Shown here one piece after another: positions 33,953 to 41,095 of a stretch of DNA of 64,000 nucleotides (position 1 is its first letter; each line of letters starts with the position of its first letter). The DNA comes from Rhodococcoides fascians NBRC 12155 = LMG 3623. GTDB lineage: Bacteria > Actinomycetota > Actinomycetes > Mycobacteriales > Mycobacteriaceae. The notes under the pieces were generated by a model that was not told where the DNA came from, did not search any database, and was given only the letters and a program-made list of their open reading frames with translations. The stretch is from positions 1-64,000 of the forward strand of contig NZ_BCWW01000014.1 in the NCBI RefSeq assembly GCF_001894785.1, given 5' to 3'. A program made the translations under genes and the position numbers.

Positions 33953-35041
33953 ATGGCTCACTCCATTGTTCGTGGCGTCATTGCCCGATACAAAGATGCC
34001 GAAGTGGAGCTCGTCCACATCGCCATCCCCGACCCCGGCCCTAACGACGTTGTCATAAAAGTTCAAACCTGCGGGGTCTGCCACACTGACCTCACGTACC
34101 GCGACGGCGGCATCAACGACGAATTTCCGTTCCTCCTCGGCCACGAAGCCGCCGGCATCGTCGAGACCATTGGCGACGCCGTCACCCACGTGTCCGTCGG
34201 CGACTTCGTCGTCCTGAACTGGCGCGCGGTCTGCGGGGAATGCCGCGCCTGCAAGCGCGGCCGCCCCTGGTACTGCTTCGACACCCACAACGCCTCGAAG
34301 AAGATGACCCTCACCGACGGCACCGAACTCACCCCCGCCCTGGGGATCGGCTCGTTCGCCGACAAGACCCTCGTCCACGAAGGTCAATGCACCAAGGTTG
34401 ACCCGACCGCTGACCCCGCCGTCGTCGGCCTGCTCGGCTGCGGTGTGATGGCCGGACTCGGAGCCGCGATGAACACCGGCCACGTTTCCCGCGGTGACTC
34501 GGTCGCAGTGATCGGCTGCGGCGGAGTCGGGGACGCCGCCATCGCAGGAGCGGCCCTCGCTGGAGCGTCGATCATCATCGCGATCGACCGCGACGACACC
34601 AAACTCGCCTGGGCGAAGGAACTCGGTGCCACCCACACCGTCAACGCCTCCCACACCGCCCCGATCGACGCTGTCAAAAATCTCACCGACGGCCACGGTG
34701 CCGACGTCGTCATCGACGCTGTCGGGCGTCCGGAAACCTGGAAGCAGGCGTTCTACAGTCGCGATCTCGCCGGCACCGTCGTGCTCGTCGGTGTCCCCAC
34801 CCCGGACATGCGGGTCGAGATGCCGCTTATCGACTTCTTCTCCCACGGCGGGCAACTCAAGTCTTCCTGGTACGGCGACTGCCTTCCCGAACGCGACTTT
34901 CCTACACTCGTCGACCTCTATACCCAGGGTCGCCTCCCGCTGGAGAAGTTCGTCACCGAACGCATCGGAATCGGCGACGTCGAAAAGGCGTTCCGCTACA
35001 TGCACGCCGGTAAAGTCCTCCGATCTGTTGTCGTCTTGTGA
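33953..35041 (+). CDS. S-(hydroxymethyl)mycothiol dehydrogenase-type zinc alcohol dehydrogenase
   Basis: A 362-residue class III-like zinc dehydrogenase. Catalytic and structural zinc segments are CGVCHTDLTYRDGG, GHEAAGIVE and CGECRACKRGRPWYC; the Rossmann motif is GCGGVGDAAIAG. Family members oxidise the mycothiol adduct of formaldehyde to S-formylmycothiol, and some act on other alcohols with a tightly bound nicotinoprotein cofactor. The ATG at 33953 has TGGAGA upstream. It is translationally coupled (GTGA) to an MBL-fold hydrolase, the arrangement known from mycobacterial mscR loci. The paralogue at 1-685 is very similar, so the plasmid carries two copies. Confidence 0.92.
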   Translation: MAHSIVRGVIARYKDAEVELVHIAIPDPGPNDVVIKVQTCGVCHTDLTYRDGGINDEFPFLLGHEAAGIVETIGDAVTHVSVGDFVVLNWRAVCGECRACKRGRPWYCFDTHNASKKMTLTDGTELTPALGIGSFADKTLVHEGQCTKVDPTADPAVVGLLGCGVMAGLGAAMNTGHVSRGDSVAVIGCGGVGDAAIAGAALAGASIIIAIDRDDTKLAWAKELGATHTVNASHTAPIDAVKNLTDGHGADVVIDAVGRPETWKQAFYSRDLAGTVVLVGVPTPDMRVEMPLIDFFSHGGQLKSSWYGDCLPERDFPTLVDLYTQGRLPLEKFVTERIGIGDVEKAFRYMHAGKVLRSVVVL

Positions 35042-35694
35042 CCGTTGAGACGCTCCTCAGCACGAATGGATTGCGGATCGAGCGGATCGTGACTTCTGGG
35101 ATGGTCGAGCTCGAAGGCGACACATGGGAGCTCGAAAACAACATCTATCTTATCGGTGACGACACCGACGTGGTCCTCGTGGACGCCGCCCATACGGCTC
35201 AGCCGATCGTCGACGGCGTTGCTGGACGCCACCTCAATGCCGTCATTTGCACCCACGGCCACAACGATCACATCACCCTCGCCCCCAAACTCGGTCACGA
35301 GATGCATGCACCGATCCTGCTGCACCCTGCCGACGACCTGCTTTGGAAACAGACCCATCCCAACGTTACCCACTGGACCCTCGACGACAGACAACGAATC
35401 GCAGTCGCCGGTACCGATATTGAAGTCATCCACACCCCAGGGCACTCACCTGGATCGGTCTGTCTGTATTTGCCCGAAGCTGGTGTCTTGTTTTCGGGAG
35501 ATGCTCTCTACTCGGGCGGGCCAGGCGCTACCGAGCGGACGTTTTCTGACTTTCCGGCGATCCTCGGATCGACACATGACCGGTTGTTCGCGCTCCCCGA
35601 CGAGACCAAAGTCCTCACTGGTCACGGCACAGGAGCCGCCATCGGCATCGAATCGCCCCATCTCGCCGACTGGATCGCCCAGAAGCCGAACTAA
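35038..35694 (+). CDS. MBL-fold hydrolase coupled to mycothiol dehydrogenase
   Basis: A 218-residue metallo-beta-lactamase-fold protein. The metal site has the H-x-H-x-D-H pattern in CTHGHNDHITLAP, a further histidine in HTPGHSPGSV, aspartate in FSGDALYSGG and histidine in LTGHGTGAAIG. It resembles glyoxalase II-type thioesterases. Its GTG start overlaps the dehydrogenase stop by four bases. In mycothiol-using bacteria the gene next to mscR has been proposed to hydrolyse S-formylmycothiol to formate and free mycothiol; the same role is inferred. It differs from the lactonase-like MBL protein at 5072-5857. Confidence 0.88.
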   Translation: MTVETLLSTNGLRIERIVTSGMVELEGDTWELENNIYLIGDDTDVVLVDAAHTAQPIVDGVAGRHLNAVICTHGHNDHITLAPKLGHEMHAPILLHPADDLLWKQTHPNVTHWTLDDRQRIAVAGTDIEVIHTPGHSPGSVCLYLPEAGVLFSGDALYSGGPGATERTFSDFPAILGSTHDRLFALPDETKVLTGHGTGAAIGIESPHLADWIAQKPN

Positions 35695-35848
35695 CTCACT
35701 GGTGTCGTGCTCGATCCGTCCAAGCACTCCTTCGGCCACCTCGATAAGGAGCTCCAGCACGCGCGCCAGCGCGAGCCCTTCGGTGGCCAACCGGGCCGCA
35801 CGCGGATCCTTGGCGGGAAGCTGAGCGGTTTCGCGGGAGTTTCCGATT
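35695..35848 (-). other. Possible coding remnant truncated at the IS element
   Basis: On the minus strand a stop-free run reads ARLATEGLALARVLELLIEV and continues with AEGVLGRIEHDTS, with the codon bias of real genes. It has no start, and its upstream side ends at the IS256 left end (35849). It could be the tail of a gene cut by the insertion. No family was recognised. Confidence 0.3.
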
Positions 35849-37195
35849 ACGGTGGATCCGACCTCGGTGTCGGTTAGTTACCGTTCGGGGTGATGCGTCC
35901 ATCGAAGGTGATTGCGAACGCGTTCAGCGCTGGCTTCCACCTGATCGACCATCGTGCCTTACCTTTGCCTGTGGGGTCCAGTGCCCGCGTGGCGAGATAC
36001 AGACATTCGAGGGCTGACTGCTCTGCCGGAAAGTGCCTACGGGCCCGCACAGCACGCCTGTAGCGTGCCTTGACGGACTCGATCGCATTCGTCGAGCAGA
36101 TCACCCGCCTGATCTCGACGTCGTAATCCAGGAACGGCACAAACTCGCTCCACGCGGTGTCCCACGTCTTGGTGATAGCCGGATACTGCTGACCCCACTT
36201 CGTCATGAACTCGGTGAACCGTTCCCTCGCAGCAGACTCCGACGGAGTGGTGTAGACCGAACGCAGATTACGCGACATCTCATCCCAAAACTTCCGGGAC
36301 GCGAACCGAAAAGGTGTTGCGTATCAGATGAATAATGCATGTCTACACCGCCGCCAACTCCCACACGGTGTTGATCGCATCCGACAGGCCCTTCAGGCCG
36401 TCGCAGACAACGGTGCAGACATCCCGACTCCGCGGTTCTTGATCTCTGTGAGAACCGAGAGCCAGAACTTCGCACCCTCTCCGCCGTCGCCGGCCCAAAT
36501 CTCGAGAATGTCGCGTTCACCGTTGACGGTGACACCGATCGCGACATACATCGGCCGGTTCGTGACCTGCCCGTCCCGCACTTTCACGTGCACGGCAGCG
36601 ATGAACATCACCGGGTACACCCGCTCGAGTGGCCGGTTCTGCCACTTGGTCATCTCTCCGACAACTTTGTCGGTGATGCGGGAGATGGTGTCCTTCGACA
36701 CCGTCGCACCGTAGATGTCCTGGAAGTGCGCGGACACCTCGCCGGTCGTCAAACCCTTTGCTGTGAGCGACAATACGATTTCGTCGATACCTGTCAGGCG
36801 TCGTTGCCGCTTCTTGACTATCTGCGGTGCGAGCGAGGAATCGGTATCGCGCGGGACCTCGATCTCTACCGGTCCGATCTCGGTGAGCACCGTCTTCGAG
36901 CGGGTGCCGTTTCGGGAGTTGCCGCTGCCCCGGGCCGGCGACATCGTGCTTGTCGTAGTCGAGGTGCTCGGTCATCTCCGCATCCAACGCGGTTCGAGGA
37001 CGTTCTTCGTGAGCTGATTAAGCAGCCCGTTCGGGCCCATCAACTTGATTCCTTGTTCCTTGGCCTGAGCCAGGAGCTGCTCGGCCAACTGCTTCTGATC
37101 CACCTCATCCGCCCTGGGATCCAATGTTTCGGTCATCATCGATCCTTCCCGCCGAGCTCAGCTCGGCGTGTCGAACCAAGGACCGGATCCACCGT
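35849..37195 (-). mobile_element. IS256-family insertion sequence (degenerate)
   Basis: About 1.35 kb bounded by inverted copies of ACGGTGGATCCG (35849-35860) and CGGATCCACCGT (37184-37195), the size of IS256 elements. It encodes a broken mutator-type transposase on the minus strand. The true ends may lie a few bases further out, since partial similarity continues beyond both cores. No clear target-site duplication was found. It separates the catabolic modules from the SDR/HTH region. Confidence 0.75.
35878..37139 (-). pseudogene. IS256-family transposase, frameshifted
   Basis: Pieces of one transposase appear in different frames. The N-terminus begins at 37139 (MMTETLDP, then KEQGIKLMGPNGLLNQLTKN). 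It shifts frame near 36985 (DAEMTEHLDYDKHDVAGPG) and again near 36930 (SGNSRNGTRSKTVLTEIGPV). It continues to NRGVGMS, where it shifts at about 36425, and picks up to the C-terminal piece at 36278-35878 (CSTNAIESVKARYRRAVRAR). The DDE residues are spread over broken frames, so the protein is inactive unless several shifts are sequencing errors. Confidence 0.85.
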
Positions 37196-37548
37196 TATTC
37201 AGAGAGTCCCCCGTGGTGCGTTCCACTGTGATCTGACCAATATGAGGCCAGTCCCAGCTCGTCTCGTCGGCGAGCAGTGGGTCGCATGGAGATGGTCGAT
37301 CCCCGGCTACGGCCTACTCGCGCCGTAGCCCGGAGGGTTTCTCGGCGACGGGGTCATTCGCGGACGGGGACAGACGGCCGACGGTGTGATGACGATAGTT
37401 GATCGCCGCGATCGAGGTGCCGGAGGTGGCTGTCGAACACAGCGCATCCGAGCGACCGGATACAGACCAGCTGGTTGCTAGCGCGATGAGCGAGGAGTCG
37501 TTACGGTGCCTAGTTACCGATGGCACCGAGATCTAGGAGGCAGAGCAG
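37196..37548. other. Intergenic stretch between IS element and SDR gene
   Basis: Short frames exist on both strands but none shows a ribosome site or a recognisable domain. AGGAGG at 37534-37539 is the ribosome binding site of the following SDR gene. The region may contain further decayed insertion-sequence material. Confidence 0.4.
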
Positions 37549-38364
37549 ATGCCGGGGGAATGGAAAGCCGCGATCACCGGGGCGGGCTCGGGAGTGGGCC
37601 GTGAGGTCGCCTTGCAGCTAGCGCGCTCGAACTGGTCTCTCTCCCTCGCAGACAAGAACTTCGACGCCCTCCTCGACGTCCAATCACAGTGTGCGGCTAC
37701 CACCAACGTCGCACACGCGACCCGTCTAGACGTCGCCGACCGGTCCGAGATCAACTCGTGGGCAGCGTCCTCACGTTCCGAACTGGGCGGTATCGACGCG
37801 GTCTTCAACGTCGCTGGCATCCTCTACAGCGGCGACGTCATCGACACTCCCCCAGCTGACTTCGATCTCGTGATGGCAACCAACTTCGAGAGCGTAGTGA
37901 ACAGCTCTCGCGCCTTTTTACCGGACATCTTGAAGTCACGTCGCGGTCGGATCGTCAACGTGTCTTCTGCGTTTGGGGTCATGTCCGCACCCGGTTACTC
38001 CGCATACAACTCGTCCAAATTCGCAGTGCGCGGCTTCACTGAAGCCCTCAACCAAGAACTTCGGCTGACGTCACGAACCGCACGTGCGACATGCGTGATT
38101 CCTGGTGGAATCAAAACCTCAATCGCTCGAACAGCACGGGCGGCACCCGGTATTGACCAGGAACGAACTGCCGAACTATTCGATCGCCGCATAGCCCGAA
38201 CCACGCCCGCAGAGGCCGCCCGAACGATTATCGCGGGTACGTGGAAGGGAAAATCGCAGGTGAGAATTGGCCACGACGCCCGTCTCATTGACGTGACCAC
38301 GCGCGTGCTCGGCCCTCATTACCAACAGCTACTGCCTGCGCTCCAAGCACTACGGCGGCGCTGA
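37549..38364 (+). CDS. Short-chain dehydrogenase/reductase
   Basis: A 271-residue classical SDR with TGAGSGVGREVALQL, NVAG, a catalytic serine in VNVSSAFG and Y-x3-K in YSAYNSSKFAVRG. The C-terminal half resembles the ketoreductase-like SDRs common in actinobacteria that act on lipids or aromatic side chains. A strong AGGAGG lies upstream of the ATG. It is not closely similar to the SDRs at 8137-8982 or 21254-22063. It is followed 54 bases later by the GAF/PAS-like gene on the same strand; whether they function together is unknown. Confidence 0.87.
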   Translation: MPGEWKAAITGAGSGVGREVALQLARSNWSLSLADKNFDALLDVQSQCAATTNVAHATRLDVADRSEINSWAASSRSELGGIDAVFNVAGILYSGDVIDTPPADFDLVMATNFESVVNSSRAFLPDILKSRRGRIVNVSSAFGVMSAPGYSAYNSSKFAVRGFTEALNQELRLTSRTARATCVIPGGIKTSIARTARAAPGIDQERTAELFDRRIARTTPAEAARTIIAGTWKGKSQVRIGHDARLIDVTTRVLGPHYQQLLPALQALRRR

Positions 38365-38418
38365 CAAGCCGTCACCAGTCGGCAATTCACTCACAAGACC
38401 TGCGGGGGTCGGTCAACC

Positions 38419-39423
38419 ATGTCGAATAGTTGGATTCTGATAGAGACGTTCGGAGACACAGAGCCGTCGGTGATTGGAGTTGGGTCTTCGCCCAAGTCCT
38501 TTGTTCCACCTCGCAATGTTCTTCGTAGTTCTGCCAGCCGCAACGAGGCACTGGGCGCGCTGACGGAGACGCTTTCCACAGGAGCCGTGGTGGATCGGCT
38601 ATCCAAAGACCGCTCCAGGCAAGTACTGGCCGAACCACTCCAAACATTTGCCGGCCGTACGCACGGCGCATGGGTGTGGCTCGGCCAGCGCGATGAGACC
38701 CCACCACCGCGAGACGCCGCCGGGGCGTGGCAGTTCAACCTCACGAAGAGCACCGCGAGCGGTAGCAACGATCTACTCGACCTTTACTGCGTTCCGCAAG
38801 ACGAGCGCGAGACCCAGCGTGCACTCGCCGGAGCGTTCACCCGACTTGTCACCAACCGGGACGAGAGCGAAGCTATGGCCAAGATCGTGCAATCAGCGCC
38901 GGGCACCACTCACCAAGCGGTCTGGACAGTGAGGCGGGACGACGGTGAACTTCGAGCCGCGCACTTCTCGTGCCGGATGATCGCCGAAGACGGGGTTTCG
39001 GGCACCGACGTCATCCTGAGGGGCATCACCCACGACATCGGTCCTGCAGGGGAAATCAATATCGCGCCCCCACCTACCATTCTCGAGCATCGTGTTCTGG
39101 AGGCTTCCACCAAGGAGGGCGAGTACCGCGCACTGGTCAACCTCAGAACTCTCAACTTGTTGCGCTGGTACAACTCTGACCCCGCACCGAGTATCTGCTG
39201 GGAAAACCTTCCTGACGAACCGGTACCGGCGATTCATCCGGACGACGTACCAGTTGCGAAGCAAATGTCGAACGCACTCGCACGCGATCGCGCCAACGGC
39301 GTGCTTCGCTTCAGAACTCTCGACGGAAATTGGAAGCCTATGACAATCGACGCGGTATTAGTCTCTCTCGATCAGCACACCACGGCCGCACTCGTCACCC
39401 TGACTGAATTGTCCGAGTATTAA
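38419..39423 (+). CDS. GAF/PAS-like actinobacterial sensor protein
   Basis: A 334-residue protein that opens with WILIETFGDTEPSVIGVGSSP and VPPRNVLR, a start typical of a family of actinobacterial proteins annotated as GAF- or PAS-domain proteins. A central segment around residues 100-215 has PAS-like features (GAWQFNLTKS, RRDDGELRAAHF). The C-terminal part (residues 220-334) could form a second such domain. No DNA-binding, kinase or diguanylate cyclase domain is visible. Such proteins may sense small aromatic ligands or redox state and act through a partner. The assignment is by resemblance only. Confidence 0.6.
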   Translation: MSNSWILIETFGDTEPSVIGVGSSPKSFVPPRNVLRSSASRNEALGALTETLSTGAVVDRLSKDRSRQVLAEPLQTFAGRTHGAWVWLGQRDETPPPRDAAGAWQFNLTKSTASGSNDLLDLYCVPQDERETQRALAGAFTRLVTNRDESEAMAKIVQSAPGTTHQAVWTVRRDDGELRAAHFSCRMIAEDGVSGTDVILRGITHDIGPAGEINIAPPPTILEHRVLEASTKEGEYRALVNLRTLNLLRWYNSDPAPSICWENLPDEPVPAIHPDDVPVAKQMSNALARDRANGVLRFRTLDGNWKPMTIDAVLVSLDQHTTAALVTLTELSEY

Positions 39424-39496
39424 ATAAGTTCGCGGACCCGTACGGATCTATATAGCTCGTTGTGGACTGAAAGCAGTCGAAACGCGAACGTTGAAG

Positions 39497-39514
39497 GTGC
39501 GTTTAATAGTTGCG
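39497..39514. repeat. 18-bp repeat flanking the HTH gene, copy 1
   Basis: GTGCGTTTAATAGTTGCG is present just beyond the 3' end of the HTH gene, and matches 16 of 18 bases of the copy at 40041-40058 in front of the gene's start. Confidence 0.55.
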
Positions 39515-39518
39515 TTTT

Positions 39519-39995
39519 TTACAAAGACTGTGCGCGTGTCGTGCGGGCATCGCGCGTTCGACTCCACGCAGCCGCCACGGTCCGAGTCGACACCCCATAC
39601 GCTTTGGCAAACGACTCGATGCGCTCCTCATTCTCGGGCTTGCGCCCACGCTCGATGTCGGCGAGAACGGTGGTCGACATCCCGAGCAGCTGCGCAGCGT
39701 CGCCTTGAGGCAAACCCGCGTGCACCCTCAGGTCGGACAATTTCAGCTGAGACTCCGGGATCGGAACCAGCGCTGCGACGGACGTATGCAGGGCATTCGC
39801 AATTCGGCTGAGCGTCGCGGGCGGCGGTGTTGAGCGCCCGGTCTCCCAGCTCGATACAGCCTGCCTGGTCGTGCCCACTTTGGCCGCGAGGTCGTCAGCA
39901 CTGAACCCCGCACGTACTCGTAGCTCACGCAAACGGTCGGCGCGAAACCCACGAACTCCGCTTCGCGGCACTATCCCAACTCCCTGTCGACCCAT
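39519..39995 (-). CDS. Tandem helix-turn-helix (XRE/HTH_3) regulator
   Basis: A 158-residue protein with two consecutive Cro/CI-type HTH domains. The first (residues ~15-70) has LRELRVRAGFSADDLAAKVG then RQAVSSWETGRSTPP. The second (~85-145) has LSDLRVHAGLPQGDAAQLLG then TTVLADIERGRKPENEERI. No ligand domain follows. The start is chosen at the ATG 39995, with GAGGAAG upstream of a TTG/ATG pair; the frame remains open to 40088. Two similar 18-base sequences lie on either side of the gene and are candidate operators. Double-HTH proteins of this kind often control plasmid functions; its target is unknown. Confidence 0.75.
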   Translation of the reverse strand: MGRQGVGIVPRSGVRGFRADRLRELRVRAGFSADDLAAKVGTTRQAVSSWETGRSTPPPATLSRIANALHTSVAALVPIPESQLKLSDLRVHAGLPQGDAAQLLGMSTTVLADIERGRKPENEERIESFAKAYGVSTRTVAAAWSRTRDARTTRAQSL

Positions 39996-40427
39996 CAAGA
40001 CAGTCCCATCTTCCTCGATCCACGATGCCCACGAGCTCTTGTGAGTTTTATAGTTGCGCGCTATTGTTGCAATCATGCACCAACCCAAGTTGAGTTCTGC
40101 GAAGCTGAACCGATTGCGCGGTGTACCGAACCTGTTCTACAGTCCTGATGCGCGCCCAATAGGGAATCCTCGGTGCTTGTTTATCTCGGCACTGCTTGTA
40201 GCGCAGGACATCAGGTCGGTCTGTTCACAGAATCCGTCCGATCATTCCTGTCGGGAGTTCTACATGTTCGCGTCGCTCGCCCTTGCCGCATCGCCGCTGC
40301 CGCCGACGACTGAGACCAGCGATTACCATCGTCGAAATTCAGCGTTGGGTCATCACGGAAGAGGCGCGACGCCAGGTGCATTCACCCGACATCGCCGCTT
40401 TCGCCGAAGTTACGGGGGCGAATCGAA
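39996..40427. other. Intergenic region upstream of the HTH gene
   Basis: It holds the HTH promoter area, with TATAAA on the minus strand within the second 18-base repeat. A frame over 40330-40440 reads VEIQRWVITEEARRQVHSPD, which is protein-like and could be a gene remnant, but no start or family was found. Confidence 0.35.
40041..40058. repeat. 18-bp repeat flanking the HTH gene, copy 2
   Basis: GTGAGTTTTATAGTTGCG lies in the promoter-proximal region of the HTH gene and is nearly identical to the copy at 39497-39514. An autoregulatory operator is inferred. Confidence 0.55.
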
Positions 40428-40649
40428 GTGAGTGCCGCACGGGATGCGATGGTGCCAAATCTCCTCTCACTGAATCAGTTCTGCGCGTCAATCGTTGTAA
40501 ATCGGACACATGGCGACTTGATTGCATGCTCGCTCGACCACGGGCATTCCGGTCGCCATCAATACATCGGTGACGACGGAGCCCTGCTAGCCGAGTGGGG
40601 TTTATCCACGTCGTGCAATGAGTGGTCCATTCCTACCAGTAAGCCGTAG
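40428..40649 (+). CDS. Small hypothetical protein with C-x-L-x2-GH-x-GxH motif
   Basis: A 73-residue protein from a GTG start. It contains CASIVVNRTHGD and CSLDHGHSGRHQYIGDDG. The pattern cysteine, then cysteine followed by H-GH-x-GxH, resembles small putative zinc-binding proteins common on actinobacterial plasmids and phages. A recognisable ribosome site is missing. It lies on the plus strand just before the leader of the transfer operon. No function is known. Confidence 0.5.
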   Translation: MSAARDAMVPNLLSLNQFCASIVVNRTHGDLIACSLDHGHSGRHQYIGDDGALLAEWGLSTSCNEWSIPTSKP

Positions 40650-40866
40650 ACCTGGCAGTTCGTACCGCAACCCGACTCGAGTGGGCTTTCGCTGATAGTC
40701 CCACTCGTGAGCTACAGGAGCTCCCCCGCGCCCTGTAGCTCGACCGGTGGACCGGCGCGAGGGTCGCGCAGTGAGCGCATTTCATCATGTTCAGCGCTTC
40801 GCGACCCCGCCGGGACATCACCCCTCGAACTCACACCCGTTCGCACAGAAAGGATTCCGATACCCA

Positions 40867-40920
40867 ATGTGGATTTTCCAGCAGCCGTGGTTCTGGTCGG
40901 TGGTCTTCGGCTGGCTCTGA
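40867..40920 (+). CDS. Putative 17-residue tryptophan-rich micro-protein/leader peptide
   Basis: ATG at 40867 encodes MWIFQQPWFWSVVFGWL, with four tryptophans and three phenylalanines, ending in TGA at 40918-40920. AAAGGA lies 12 bases upstream of the ATG, slightly far but usable. It is followed 13 bases later by a 14-bp stem. It might be a leader peptide whose translation controls folding of the downstream hairpin, or a membrane micro-protein. Biosynthetic trp genes are not present, so a classical trp attenuator is unlikely. Confidence 0.35.
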   Translation: MWIFQQPWFWSVVFGWL

Positions 40921-40933
40921 GCCTCTAGCACGT

Positions 40934-40982
40934 GATGGGTGCGTGCGGCTGGCCCACAACCTATTGATCGCACGCACCCATC
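40934..40982 (+). terminator. 14-bp perfect stem-loop after the micro-ORF
   Basis: Arms 40934-40947 (GATGGGTGCGTGCG) and 40969-40982 are perfectly complementary, with a 21-base loop. Following bases are not T-rich, so it is either an actinobacterial-style terminator without U-tail or a regulatory RNA structure in the tra leader. Confidence 0.5.
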
Positions 40983-41095
40983 CACTTCTCTCCACCGACT
41001 CACCTAAAACCAATTGTCGCCAGAACGGTTGCTCCGCAATCGCATTCACCAGCGCGACCCGATCGCCGGGTCGCACCAGGAAGGGATCGACACCA

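Larger units (their letters stand above)
40650..41095 (+). promoter_or_regulatory. Hairpin-rich leader of the transfer operon
   Basis: This 446-base region precedes the first secretion-locus gene. It contains four perfect inverted repeats: 40678-40685/40700-40707 (8 bp), 40709-40718/40732-40741 (10 bp), 40761-40768/40800-40807 (8 bp, enclosing a further AGCGC/GCGCT pair) and 40934-40947/40969-40982 (14 bp). A 17-codon tryptophan-rich frame lies between the third and fourth. None of the hairpins is followed by a long T-run. Control of the operon by transcript structure, or a nicking/replication signal, are alternatives. Confidence 0.55.

Noticed and set aside
40678..40982. Origin of transfer
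   Set aside because: The hairpins are suggestive, but oriT of MobF systems usually lies near the relaxase start, which is outside the window, and no nic consensus was recognised.
40867..40982. Classical trp attenuator
   Set aside because: No tryptophan biosynthesis genes follow, and the stem has no U-tract.
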